From: Chryseobacterium balustinum
GTDB taxonomy: Bacteria; Bacteroidota; Bacteroidia; Flavobacteriales; Weeksellaceae
DNA length: 64,000 nucleotides
Direction: 5' to 3'
NCBI RefSeq assembly: GCF_900168205.1
Contig: NZ_FUZE01000009.1
Location: forward strand, 62,001 to 126,000
In this document: positions 18,201 to 25,388 of the stretch, piece by piece
Layout: the number at the start of each line of letters is the position of its first letter
How positions within the stretch are numbered: the first letter of the stretch is position 1
Translations under genes and position numbers: made by a program
Notes under the pieces: model-generated
The model's input: only the letters and a program-made list of their open reading frames with translations
The model's database searches: none
Told to the model about the DNA's origin: nothing

Positions 18201-18677
18201 AGTCTCCATATATTTTGACTTGTACGTGATGTACGGATCTTCAAGATCTACCCAATACCCGATTTTTTCGGTTAGGTGATTCCAAACATCTGTGTAGCGC
18301 ATTACCGCTTCACGACAAGCTTTGTTGTAATCTTCAATCGAAATTTTTTTGCCAATATCTTCTTTCGTAATTCCGAGTTCTTTTTCAACTCCTAATTCCA
18401 CAGGAAGTCCGTGTGTGTCCCAACCCGCTTTACGGAAAACCTGTTTTCCGTTCTGAGTTTGGTAACGACAGAAAATATCTTTCAACGCTCTTGCCATAAC
18501 GTGGTGAATTCCGGGCATTCCGTTGGCTGAAGGCGGACCTTCGTAAAACACAAATTCAGGATTTCCCTGACGTGTTTCTACACTTTTTGCGAAAGTGTCG
18601 TTTGCTTTCCAGAATTCCGAAACATTCTCGGCTACATCTATAAGGTTGAGGTTTTTATATTCTTTAAATTGGCTCAT
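15288..18677 (-). CDS. ileS: isoleucyl-tRNA synthetase, type 2-like, with GXHH motif
   Basis: An 1129-residue class I synthetase charging tRNA-Ile, of the longer type-2 (eukaryote-like) form. The KMSKS loop (MKMSKSKGN) and the CP1 editing domain (TTPWTLPSNTALAVG) are present. The class I signature HXGH is replaced by Gly56-Ile-His58-His59 within GMPGIHHVMA, the reported GXHH variant of IleRS2 linked to very high mupirocin tolerance. It has its own upstream -7 element. Confidence 0.95.
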   Translation of the reverse strand: MSQFKEYKNLNLIDVAENVSEFWKANDTFAKSVETRQGNPEFVFYEGPPSANGMPGIHHVMARALKDIFCRYQTQNGKQVFRKAGWDTHGLPVELGVEKELGITKEDIGKKISIEDYNKACREAVMRYTDVWNHLTEKIGYWVDLEDPYITYKSKYMETVWWLLKQLYSKELLYKGYTIQPYSPKAGTGLSSAELNMPGTYHDVTDTTIVAQFKVKKESSELFNDVEGDVNILAWTTTPWTLPSNTALAVGRDIEYIVVKTFNQYTFEPITVVLARVLLEKNFGKKFVEGSDEDLANYTSDSKTIPFKVLKEFTGEQLAGTQYEQLIPWFAPDETPEKAFRVIIGDFVTTEDGTGIVHIAPTFGADDARVAKDAGIPPMLIKDESNNLVPLVDLQGKFIKGNNVPETFSGKYIKNEYYDEGTAPEKSWDVELAILLKTENKAFKVEKYVHSYPHCWRTDKPVLYYPLDSWFVKMTAVKDRLVQLNKEINWKPKSTGEGRFANWIENVNDWNLSRSRYWGIPLPIWRTEDLKEEKIIGSIEELYNEIEKSIAAGFMTENPFKGFEIGNMSEENYSLVDLHKNIVDKIVLVSDSGKAMNRESDLIDVWFDSGSMPYAQLHYPFENKELIDTNKAFPADFIAEGVDQTRGWFYTLHAIGTAVFDSVAYKNVMSNGLVLDKNGMKMSKSKGNAVDPFETLAVYGPDATRWYMISNANPWENLKFDKDGIDEVRRKFFGTLYNTYSFFSLYANVDGFNYSEKDVENRPEIDRWILSELNLLIKEVKAFYEDYEPTRVARSISNFVNDNLSNWYVRLCRRRFWKGDYSDDKISAYQTLYTCLETVAKLSAPIAPFFMDQLYQDLNKVTGKDSVESVHLTDFPVADESLIDQDLVEKTHLAQNITSMVFSLRKKENVKVRQPLQKVLIPVLDKKTEEQILAVAELIKQEVNVKELQLINAEEASHLIVKQIKPNFKTLGSRLGKDMKAVGSEITNLSAEQISSLEKEGSIEIQGYEITTADVEISTKDIPGWTVTSDGKTTVALDLKMTDELKSEGIAREFINRIQNLRKEKDFELTDRISIVLEENTPFWEQIKQNEEYISSEVLSNKIEIVSSLSNFNEIDIDEIKFKVNVEKN

Positions 18678-18712
18678 TGTAATTTCTCAATTTCGTTGAT
18701 TAATCAAGGTGG

Positions 18713-18720
18713 CAAATTTA
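18713..18720 (-). promoter_or_regulatory. ileS -7 element
   Basis: On the minus strand TAAATTTG exactly matches TAnnTTTG, 35 bp before the ileS ATG. Confidence 0.5.
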
Positions 18721-18854
18721 GTGATTTTTGTCGGTTTATAATATATGTTTTATTTTGATTACGTCTATTGAAAAGTTGTAAGAAAAATATGTGTGTTTGA
18801 AGTGAAAATTAACTGTTCAACAAATCGCACAATTTTATTTAAAAATTTTAAAAC

Positions 18855-18985
18855 TGAACCATTAAGGAGATTTAAGAAGTTAAGTTTTTTTAAGAAAAAT
18901 CAAATAGATTTTTTGAGAAGTATTCTGCTTAAAGCGAAGCGATACTTAATATTCTTAACTTCTTAATAGAAATCTTAATGGTTCA
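18855..18985. repeat. intergenic palindrome with TTAAG words
   Basis: In the 412-bp gene-free stretch 18678-19089. The outer arms, about 18855-18884 and 18954-18985, are imperfect inverted repeats (GAACCATTAAG with CTTAATGGTTC; TTAAGAAGTTAAG with CTTAACTTCTTAA). An inner hairpin pairs AAGTAT/GCTT (18918-18930) with AAGC/ATACTT (18937-18947). No reading frame is evident. It looks like a REP/MITE-type dispersed element. Confidence 0.65.
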
Positions 18986-19084
18986 ATATTTCAATACGTC
19001 GAAATTTTACTTTCAATTGTATGCGTTCTCTGTGCGAGAAAAATTTTCCTTTTGCTTTGCTTCAATCTTTTAATTTTAATTAAA

Positions 19085-19092
19085 TAAATTTG
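19085..19092 (+). promoter_or_regulatory. -7 element of the ligase gene
   Basis: TAAATTTG exactly matches TAnnTTTG. It overlaps the first possible start codon (TTG 19090), which implies either a later start (TTG 19111) or a different promoter. Confidence 0.45.
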
Positions 19093-20403
19093 TCTTCTAA
19101 ATTTAAACTATTGAAACTTTTCCCATCTATCGAGAAAGCAGACATTCAGGATATAAAAATATTTCAGGAAGAAAAACTTCAGGAGCTTTTGGCTTATCTG
19201 GAAGCAAATTCTACTTTTTATCAAAGATTATTTAAGGAAAATAATATTCAAATTTCTGAAATTCAAACTTTGGAAAATTTGCGGAAAATACCAACGACCT
19301 CGAAAAACGATATTCAACAAAATAATGATGATTTTTTCTGTATTCCACAGAATCAAATTGTTGATTACAGCACAACTTCTGGAACTCTTGGTGATCCTGT
19401 AACTTTCGGTTTGTCAGATAAAGATCTTGAAAGATTAGCTTACAACGAAGCGATTTCTTTTGCCTGTGCAGGAATTCAGAAAGGTGATGTTGTACAGATG
19501 ATTACAACGATCGACAAAAGATTTATGGCTGGACTTGCTTATTTTTTAGGTTTAAGAAAAATGGGCGCAAGTGTTGTTAGAATGGGACCTGGAATTCCCG
19601 AACTTCAATGGGATTCTATTTTCAGGTATCAACCGAAATATCTGATTACTGTTCCTTCTTTTCTTTTAAAAATGATCGATTATGCTGAAAAACATGGAAT
19701 TGATTATAAAAATTCAAGCGTTTACGGAGCTGTTTGTATTGGTGAAAGTATCAAAAATCAGGATTTTACAGATAATATTCTTTCACAAAAAATTAAGGAA
19801 AAGTGGAATATTCAATTATTTTCAACGTATGCTTCCACAGAAATGAGCACTGCATTTACAGAATGTGAATTTCAAGTTGGTGGTCATCAACATCCGGAAT
19901 TAATTATCACAGAAATTCTTGATGATGAAGGAAATTCTGTGAAAGATGGAGAAAGCGGAGAGTTAACCATTACAACTTTAGGAGTAGAGGCACTTCCTTT
20001 GTTGAGATTTAAAACGGGGGATTTAGTTAAAGCTCATTATGAGCCGTGTAAATGTGGTAGAAATACAATGAGATTAGGACCTGTTGTCGGAAGAAAGCAA
20101 CAGATGATCAAATATAAAGGTACGACGTTGTATCCGCCTGCAATGAATGATATTCTGAATGATTTTGAAGGGATTTTATGTTATCAAATTGTTATTCAGT
20201 CCAATGAAATCGGTTTGGATGAAATTATCATTAAACTAAGCACAGAAAGAGAAGACGAAAATTTTGAAGGGGAAGTGAGAGACCATTTCAGGGCGAAACT
20301 TCGTGTTAGTCCGAAAATTGAAATGGTGAATTTTGATATTTTGTCTAAAACAGTTTTCAACCCAAACAGCAGAAAACCGATTACGTTTATTGATTTAAGA
20401 TAA
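19090..20403 (+). CDS. PaaK-like AMP-dependent ligase (flexirubin starter activation)
   Basis: A 437-residue adenylate-forming enzyme of the phenylacetate-CoA ligase family. The phosphate loop is YSTTSGTLGDP, the late motif is LLRFKTGDL, and a zinc-like CKC segment and the C-terminal 'VGRKQQMIKYKGTTLYPPA' follow. Next to a tyrosine ammonia-lyase, its expected job is to activate 4-coumarate and load it on CoA or an ACP as the polyene starter. No ATG is available: TTG 19090 or TTG 19111 must be used. It begins the flexirubin locus. Confidence 0.8.
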   Translation: MSSKFKLLKLFPSIEKADIQDIKIFQEEKLQELLAYLEANSTFYQRLFKENNIQISEIQTLENLRKIPTTSKNDIQQNNDDFFCIPQNQIVDYSTTSGTLGDPVTFGLSDKDLERLAYNEAISFACAGIQKGDVVQMITTIDKRFMAGLAYFLGLRKMGASVVRMGPGIPELQWDSIFRYQPKYLITVPSFLLKMIDYAEKHGIDYKNSSVYGAVCIGESIKNQDFTDNILSQKIKEKWNIQLFSTYASTEMSTAFTECEFQVGGHQHPELIITEILDDEGNSVKDGESGELTITTLGVEALPLLRFKTGDLVKAHYEPCKCGRNTMRLGPVVGRKQQMIKYKGTTLYPPAMNDILNDFEGILCYQIVIQSNEIGLDEIIIKLSTEREDENFEGEVRDHFRAKLRVSPKIEMVNFDILSKTVFNPNSRKPITFIDLR

Positions 20404-20408
20404 AAAGC

Positions 20409-21011
20409 ATGAAAAAAAGTTTATTACTATTACTAATTGCTCTTTCTACAAATTTGGTAGCTCAAAGAGTCAAAGTGATTTCCGGCGATTATATTTTTTT
20501 AAAGGGAGAAAAATTTTTAAAAGTAATATTTAAGTTCAATGGAGTTACTTTTGAAAAAAATAAGATAAGCGAAGATGAATTTATTGCTAAAAGAGTTGCT
20601 GAAATTGAAAAAAATAAAGGCAAAGATGAGGCGGGAAAATGGAAAGAGGATTGGGAATATTCAAAAACAAAAACTTTTCAGGACAAATTTTTAGCTTCTT
20701 GGAATAAAAATACTGACATAGAAGCGTCTGTCAATTTTAAAACAACAAAATATACTTTAATTGTTGAACCTACTTTGATTTCTCAAGGTTTTTTTGGCGG
20801 AATAGGAAGTATTCCTGCTGAAATGAGTTCTAAAATGACTTTCGTGGAAACCGAAAACCCAAACAATATTTTAATGGTTGTGGAAGGTATAAAAGCGACA
20901 GGCGACAACGTTATCGGAATTGCGAATAATAACGACAGAATTGCGGAATGTTATGCTAAAACTTCAAAAATGCTTGCTTTAAAGGTCAATCATTATGTAA
21001 ATAAAAAATAA
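20409..21011 (+). CDS. secreted hypothetical protein (paralog 1)
   Basis: A 200-residue protein with a signal peptide (cleavage near LVAQ). The mature part starts KVISGDYIFLKGE and contains YTLIVEPTLISQG, MSSKMTFVETENPNNIL and a helical end. It lies 5 bp after the ligase and is paralogous to the next gene, so it is co-transcribed with the ligase. Not a family I can name. Confidence 0.7.
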   Translation: MKKSLLLLLIALSTNLVAQRVKVISGDYIFLKGEKFLKVIFKFNGVTFEKNKISEDEFIAKRVAEIEKNKGKDEAGKWKEDWEYSKTKTFQDKFLASWNKNTDIEASVNFKTTKYTLIVEPTLISQGFFGGIGSIPAEMSSKMTFVETENPNNILMVVEGIKATGDNVIGIANNNDRIAECYAKTSKMLALKVNHYVNKK

Positions 21012-21054
21012 AGGTTTCTATTAGATAATTCTTTTTAATCACATATTTTAAACT

Positions 21055-21651
21055 ATGAAAAAAATATTTCTATTGGTGTGCTTAACAATTGCCACAACTA
21101 TTTTCGCTCAAAATAAACTGACCGTAGAATCTGGAAATCTGAATTTTTTAAAAGGTCAGACAGAAGTTAATGTTGAACGTAATTATGGAGAGCCTCTTTT
21201 TCAGGCTGATAATTTTACGGAAACTGAATATATAGAAAGAAGACATAAAGAAACGGTAGCCAAAAAAGGGGAAGAAGCGTGGAAAAAATGGATTGATATT
21301 TGGGAGCAGCATGTGGAAACGATTTGGACTGAAAAATTTATTGAAGGTTTAAATAAATCAAAGAAAATTAAATTCAGTCAAAATATTGAAGCTAAATATA
21401 CTCTAATCATTCATCCAAAATGGATGTACGCAGGATGGAGTGGTTTTGTAATGCAACCCGGAAAATTATCATCAGAAATAACAATTGTTGAAACTGCAAA
21501 TCCTTCAAATGTTTTAGCAACAATAAAAGGAGATAAAATCGAAGGCACCGGAAGTAAAGTAGATTACGGAATGGAATACGGTAGGATCTCTGCAGCTTAC
21601 GAAAAGACAGGTAAAGAGTTCGGGAAGGAACTTAAAAAAGCTTTAAAATAA
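21055..21651 (+). CDS. secreted hypothetical protein (paralog 2)
   Basis: A 198-residue protein with a signal peptide (cleavage near IFAQ). It parallels the preceding protein along its length: LTVESGNLNFLKGQ, YTLIIHPKWMYAGWSG, LSSEITIVETANPSNVL. The pair arose by tandem duplication and has diverged strongly. It is the last gene before a bidirectional terminator. Function unknown. Confidence 0.7.
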   Translation: MKKIFLLVCLTIATTIFAQNKLTVESGNLNFLKGQTEVNVERNYGEPLFQADNFTETEYIERRHKETVAKKGEEAWKKWIDIWEQHVETIWTEKFIEGLNKSKKIKFSQNIEAKYTLIIHPKWMYAGWSGFVMQPGKLSSEITIVETANPSNVLATIKGDKIEGTGSKVDYGMEYGRISAAYEKTGKEFGKELKKALK

Positions 21652-21654
21652 AAC

Positions 21655-21686
21655 AAAAACGGTCTGAAAATTTTCAGACCGTTTTT
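21655..21686. terminator. bidirectional terminator
   Basis: A 32-bp perfect palindrome (21655-21670 with 21671-21686) bounded by A-run and T-run, between convergent genes. Its last base is the end of the halogenase-like gene's stop codon. Confidence 0.9.
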
Positions 21687-22930
21687 TATGCTTTTTGTTT
21701 TTCTGCTTTAATGAAGTTGGCAAGATTTACAACTGCAGTATCGTGTATTCTCACAAAAGTATTTTTCTTGTCCCAGACATAGCCCGCTAAAACTGCACAA
21801 ATTTTTCTTTTGACATCAGGATTTTCCGGTTGGTGGAAAAATAATTCCTGAAGATTTCCGGTGTACCATTCTTTCACATAGGTTGTAAAAACGTTTACAC
21901 CGTATAAGATATAATCTGAATATTCTTTTTGCCAGTCGATGGTTTCTCCGTTCAGCTGTCGGATTGACAATTTAGCAGCCAACATTCCTGATTCTGTAGC
22001 GAATGCCATGCCTGAAGAAAAAACTGGATCAAGGAATTCTGATGCATTTCCCGTCAAAGCAAATCCATTTCCGTAAAGACTTTTTACCGAGCAAGAATAA
22101 TCTTTTAAATGTCTTGGTTCAAAAAGAAATTCTACATCTCCGAAACGTTTTACGTAATAATCAGAAAGAGAAATAGCTTTTCTCAAAGCTTCTGTAGGGT
22201 CTCCGTTTTCAGATAATTTTTCAATATAATCAGTCGGTCCAACGATTCCAATACTTGTATTTCCATTAGAAAAAGGAATTACCCAAAGCCAGACTTCCGT
22301 TTCTATAATATCAAAAGAAATTAAAGTTCCTTCTACGCCTTCTTCTCTGTTAATATCTTCTACATGAGCAAAAATAGCAGAGTGGGGAGAAAGTTTCGAT
22401 GGTTTTTCCAAATCTAAAAGTCTTGGTAAAACTCTTCCGTAACCGCTAGAATCAATCACGAATTTTGCGTGGATCTCTTTCGTTTTTCCGTCTTTGTTCT
22501 TTACGGTGGTGATAGAATCTGTTCCGTTAAACTCAATTCCGATTACTTCGGTTTCGAATTCAAGGTCAACGCCTTTATTAATAACTTCCTGAGCTAAAGT
22601 ATTGTCGAAATCTGCTCTTGGAACTTGCCACGTCCAGTCCCATCCTTCTCCAAATTTGTTGCTGAAATCAAAAATGCAGACCTCATTTCCTCGCATAAAG
22701 CGTGCTCCCAATTTTTTTTCGAAGCCCATTTTATCTAAGGCAGGAAACAATCCGGCTTCATCGAAATGATCCATCACTCTGGGAATAAGGCTTTCACCGA
22801 CTACCAATCTTGGAAATTTTGTTTTTTCAACAACTTTCACATTGATGTTATTCTTCTTCAGATAAGCAGAAGATACGCATCCGGAAGGTCCAGCTCCAAT
22901 TACTAAAACATCAACAATTTCTTTGTCCAT
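21686..22930 (-). CDS. flavin-dependent halogenase-like oxidoreductase of the flexirubin locus
   Basis: A 414-residue FAD enzyme. The dinucleotide-binding motif GAGPSG is at 12-17, and GESLIP at 45-50 belongs to the halogenase/monooxygenase superfamily. WLWVIP (214-219) fits the WxWxIP signature of flavin-dependent halogenases, and lysines at 72-73 lie near the position of the catalytic Lys. Some flexirubins are chlorinated, so ring chlorination is one candidate role; ring hydroxylation is the other. Divergent from the ammonia-lyase gene with overlapping promoters. Confidence 0.78.
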   Translation of the reverse strand: MDKEIVDVLVIGAGPSGCVSSAYLKKNNINVKVVEKTKFPRLVVGESLIPRVMDHFDEAGLFPALDKMGFEKKLGARFMRGNEVCIFDFSNKFGEGWDWTWQVPRADFDNTLAQEVINKGVDLEFETEVIGIEFNGTDSITTVKNKDGKTKEIHAKFVIDSSGYGRVLPRLLDLEKPSKLSPHSAIFAHVEDINREEGVEGTLISFDIIETEVWLWVIPFSNGNTSIGIVGPTDYIEKLSENGDPTEALRKAISLSDYYVKRFGDVEFLFEPRHLKDYSCSVKSLYGNGFALTGNASEFLDPVFSSGMAFATESGMLAAKLSIRQLNGETIDWQKEYSDYILYGVNVFTTYVKEWYTGNLQELFFHQPENPDVKRKICAVLAGYVWDKKNTFVRIHDTAVVNLANFIKAEKQKA

Positions 22931-22948
22931 TTGTTTAATAAAACTTTT

Positions 22949-22966
22949 TATCTTTGCGCAAAATTA
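22949..22966. promoter_or_regulatory. overlapping divergent promoters (halogenase-like / ammonia-lyase)
   Basis: TATCTTTG (22949-22956, plus strand) and TAATTTTG (minus strand, 22959-22966) are both exact -7 elements, only 2 bp apart and pointing in opposite directions. RNA polymerase could occupy only one at a time. Confidence 0.65.
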
Positions 22967-23015
22967 GTGACAATTAATTATATTCTACAAAATTATATAC
23001 TATTACTTTTAATTG

Positions 23016-24536
23016 ATGAAAATAAATAACTTTTTAGAACTGAGAGATTTTCAAAGAATTATTATTGAAAACGAAAGCATAGAATTAGATCAATCACTTC
23101 TCCAGAGGGTGAATGAGAGTTTTTCTTTTCTAAAAGAGTTTTCAAAAAATAAAGTAATTTATGGTGTCAATACCGGTTTTGGGCCAATGGCGCAATTTAA
23201 AATCAGTGATGAAGATACACACCAACTTCAGTATAATCTGATTAGGAGCCATTCTTCGGGTATCGGAAATCCTCTTCCTGCTGATGAGGTAAAAGCTTGT
23301 ATGTTAGCAAGATTAAATACATTATCATTAGGGAATTCTGGAGTTCACGAATCTGTTGTAAATTTACTTAAAGAATTAATTAACAGAGGTATTACGCCGT
23401 TGATTTTCGAACACGGAGGTGTTGGAGCAAGTGGTGATTTGGTGCAATTGGCACATTTGGCTTTAGTTTTAATTGGTGAGGGTGAAGTTTTCTATAAAGG
23501 TGAAAGGAAATCTACGAAAGGAGTTTTTGAAATTGAAGGTTTAGAGCCGATTCAGGTTGAAATAAGAGAAGGTTTAGCGTTAATGAACGGAACTTCTGTT
23601 ATGACTGGGATAGGTGTTGTTAATGCTTATAAAGCCAATCAGTTAACTGATATTTCATTAAAATTATCTTGTGCCATCAACGAAATCGTTCAGGCTTACG
23701 ATGATCATTTTTCTGAAGTGTTGAATGGAACAAAACTTCACGCAGGTCAGCAAAAAATTGCAGAAAAAATGCGTCATCATTTATCTGATAGTAAATTGAT
23801 CAGAAAAAGAGCAGATCATTTATATACTCATTTTGAAGAGCAGGAAAAGGTTTTCAAAGAAAAAGTACAGGAATATTATTCTTTAAGATGTGTTCCGCAA
23901 ATTTTAGGTCCGGTTTTAGATACTTTAGAATACACTGAAAAAGTATTAGAAAATGAGATCAATTCAGCAAACGATAATCCAATTATCAATGTAAAAGATC
24001 AACATGTTTATCATGGCGGAAATTTCCACGGAGATTATATTTCTTTAGAAATGGATAAGCTTAAAATCGTTGTAACGAAGTTGACTATGTTGGCTGAAAG
24101 ACAATTGAATTATCTTTTAAACTCGAAAATCAACGAAATTCTGCCTCCATTTGTCAATTTGGGTAAATTAGGTTTCAATTTTGGTATGCAGGGTGTTCAG
24201 TTTACAGCGACTTCTACAACGGCAGAAAGTCAGATGTTATCAAACCCGATGTACGTTCACAGTATTCCTAATAATAATGATAATCAGGATATTGTAAGCA
24301 TGGGCACAAATGCCGCCGTGATTTGCAGAAAGGTAATTGAAAATGCTTTTGAAGTTTTGGCGATTGAAGCGATTACTGTTGTTCAGGCGATAGAATATTT
24401 GGGTTACCAAGATCAAATTTCATCAAAAACAAAAGAATTGTACGATGAAATCAGAAAAATCATTCCGGCATTTTCAAGTGATATGGTGATGTATCCTTAT
24501 TTGGAGGAAGTGAAAAAATATTTAAAGACAATGTAA
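23016..24536 (+). CDS. tyrosine ammonia-lyase (aromatic amino acid lyase)
   Basis: A 506-residue lyase with the MIO-forming triad Ala138-Ser139-Gly140 in GGVGASGDL and the catalytic tyrosine in VIYGVNTGFG. The substrate-selecting region reads RSHSSG (77-82), the same as I recall for the characterised Flavobacterium johnsoniae tyrosine ammonia-lyase, which it resembles throughout. It should convert tyrosine to 4-coumarate, the flexirubin starter. Start chosen at ATG 23016 rather than TTG 23013. It leads a fabG-KS-ACP run. Confidence 0.9.
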   Translation: MKINNFLELRDFQRIIIENESIELDQSLLQRVNESFSFLKEFSKNKVIYGVNTGFGPMAQFKISDEDTHQLQYNLIRSHSSGIGNPLPADEVKACMLARLNTLSLGNSGVHESVVNLLKELINRGITPLIFEHGGVGASGDLVQLAHLALVLIGEGEVFYKGERKSTKGVFEIEGLEPIQVEIREGLALMNGTSVMTGIGVVNAYKANQLTDISLKLSCAINEIVQAYDDHFSEVLNGTKLHAGQQKIAEKMRHHLSDSKLIRKRADHLYTHFEEQEKVFKEKVQEYYSLRCVPQILGPVLDTLEYTEKVLENEINSANDNPIINVKDQHVYHGGNFHGDYISLEMDKLKIVVTKLTMLAERQLNYLLNSKINEILPPFVNLGKLGFNFGMQGVQFTATSTTAESQMLSNPMYVHSIPNNNDNQDIVSMGTNAAVICRKVIENAFEVLAIEAITVVQAIEYLGYQDQISSKTKELYDEIRKIIPAFSSDMVMYPYLEEVKKYLKTM

Positions 24537-24583
24537 TTATTGGCTGCTTCTAGTTGTCAATATATAAATAAACCGAAACACAT

Positions 24584-25315
24584 ATGAAATGTGCAATTGT
24601 AACAGGTGGTTCCCGAGGAATTGGAAGAGCAATCTGTATAAAACTGGCTGAAGAAAAAATTGAGCATATTTTAATTAATTATACCTCAAACGAAGCTGCA
24701 GCAAAGGAAACTTTAGCTAAAGTGGAAGGATTGGGTTCTACAGGCGAAATTCTTAAATTCGATGTAGGAAATGCTGAGGAAACTCAAAAAGTTTTAAATG
24801 AATGGCAGGAAAATAACCCAAATTCTGTAGTCGAAATTATCGTAAACAACGCAGGAATCACAAGAGACGGATTATTCATGTGGATGCCGATTGAAGACTG
24901 GAATTCTGTGATTAACACAAGTTTAAATGGTTTCTATAATGTGACGAATTTTTTCATTCAGAAATTGTTGAGAAACAAATATGGCAGAATTATCAATATG
25001 GTTTCTGTTTCTGGAGTAAAAGGAACGGCTGGACAAACCAATTATTCTGCGGCAAAGGGAGCTTTAGTTGGAGCTACAAAAGCTTTAGCACAAGAAGTTG
25101 CAAAAAGAAATATCACTGTAAATGCAGTTGCTCCGGGTTTCATAAAAACAGATATGACGCAGGATTTTAACGAAGATGAATTGAAAGCAATGATTCCTGC
25201 AAACCGATTTGGTGAAGCAGAAGAAGTGGCAGATTTGGTTGCCTTTTTAGCATCAAAAAAATCTTCGTACATCACAGGTGAAATTATTAATATTAACGGA
25301 GGAATTTATTCATAA
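24584..25315 (+). CDS. fabG: 3-oxoacyl-ACP reductase (FabG-type)
   Basis: A 243-residue short-chain dehydrogenase. The NADPH-binding TGGSRGIGRA is at residues 7-16, NNAG follows, and the catalytic Ser-Tyr-Lys lie in VSGVKGTAGQTNYSAAK. It reduces the beta-keto group in each polyene extension cycle. Between the ammonia-lyase and a ketosynthase on the same strand, so it is locus-specific, not the primary FabG. Confidence 0.9.
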   Translation: MKCAIVTGGSRGIGRAICIKLAEEKIEHILINYTSNEAAAKETLAKVEGLGSTGEILKFDVGNAEETQKVLNEWQENNPNSVVEIIVNNAGITRDGLFMWMPIEDWNSVINTSLNGFYNVTNFFIQKLLRNKYGRIINMVSVSGVKGTAGQTNYSAAKGALVGATKALAQEVAKRNITVNAVAPGFIKTDMTQDFNEDELKAMIPANRFGEAEEVADLVAFLASKKSSYITGEIININGGIYS

Positions 25316-25317
25316 AT

Positions 25318-25380
25318 TAGGTAACAGATAATAGGTAACAGTAATTAGCTGTAACCTAAAAACCTGAAACCTGTAACCTA
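25318..25380. repeat. inverted heptamer-based repeat
   Basis: Units of the form AGGTnAC with period 7. On the plus strand, TAGGTAACAG occurs at 25318-25327 and 25332-25341; inverted copies CTGTAACCTA occur at 25349-25358 and 25371-25380. On the minus strand the right arm reads AGGTTAC AGGTTTC AGGTTTTT AGGTTAC. It lies between fabG and the ketosynthase gene. Confidence 0.8.
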
Positions 25381-25388
25381 GAATTTAG

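Noticed and set aside
23016..24536. Histidine ammonia-lyase (HutH)
   Set aside because: The sequence and the RSHSSG selectivity region match the known flavobacterial tyrosine ammonia-lyase, no hut genes are present, and the locus needs 4-coumarate.
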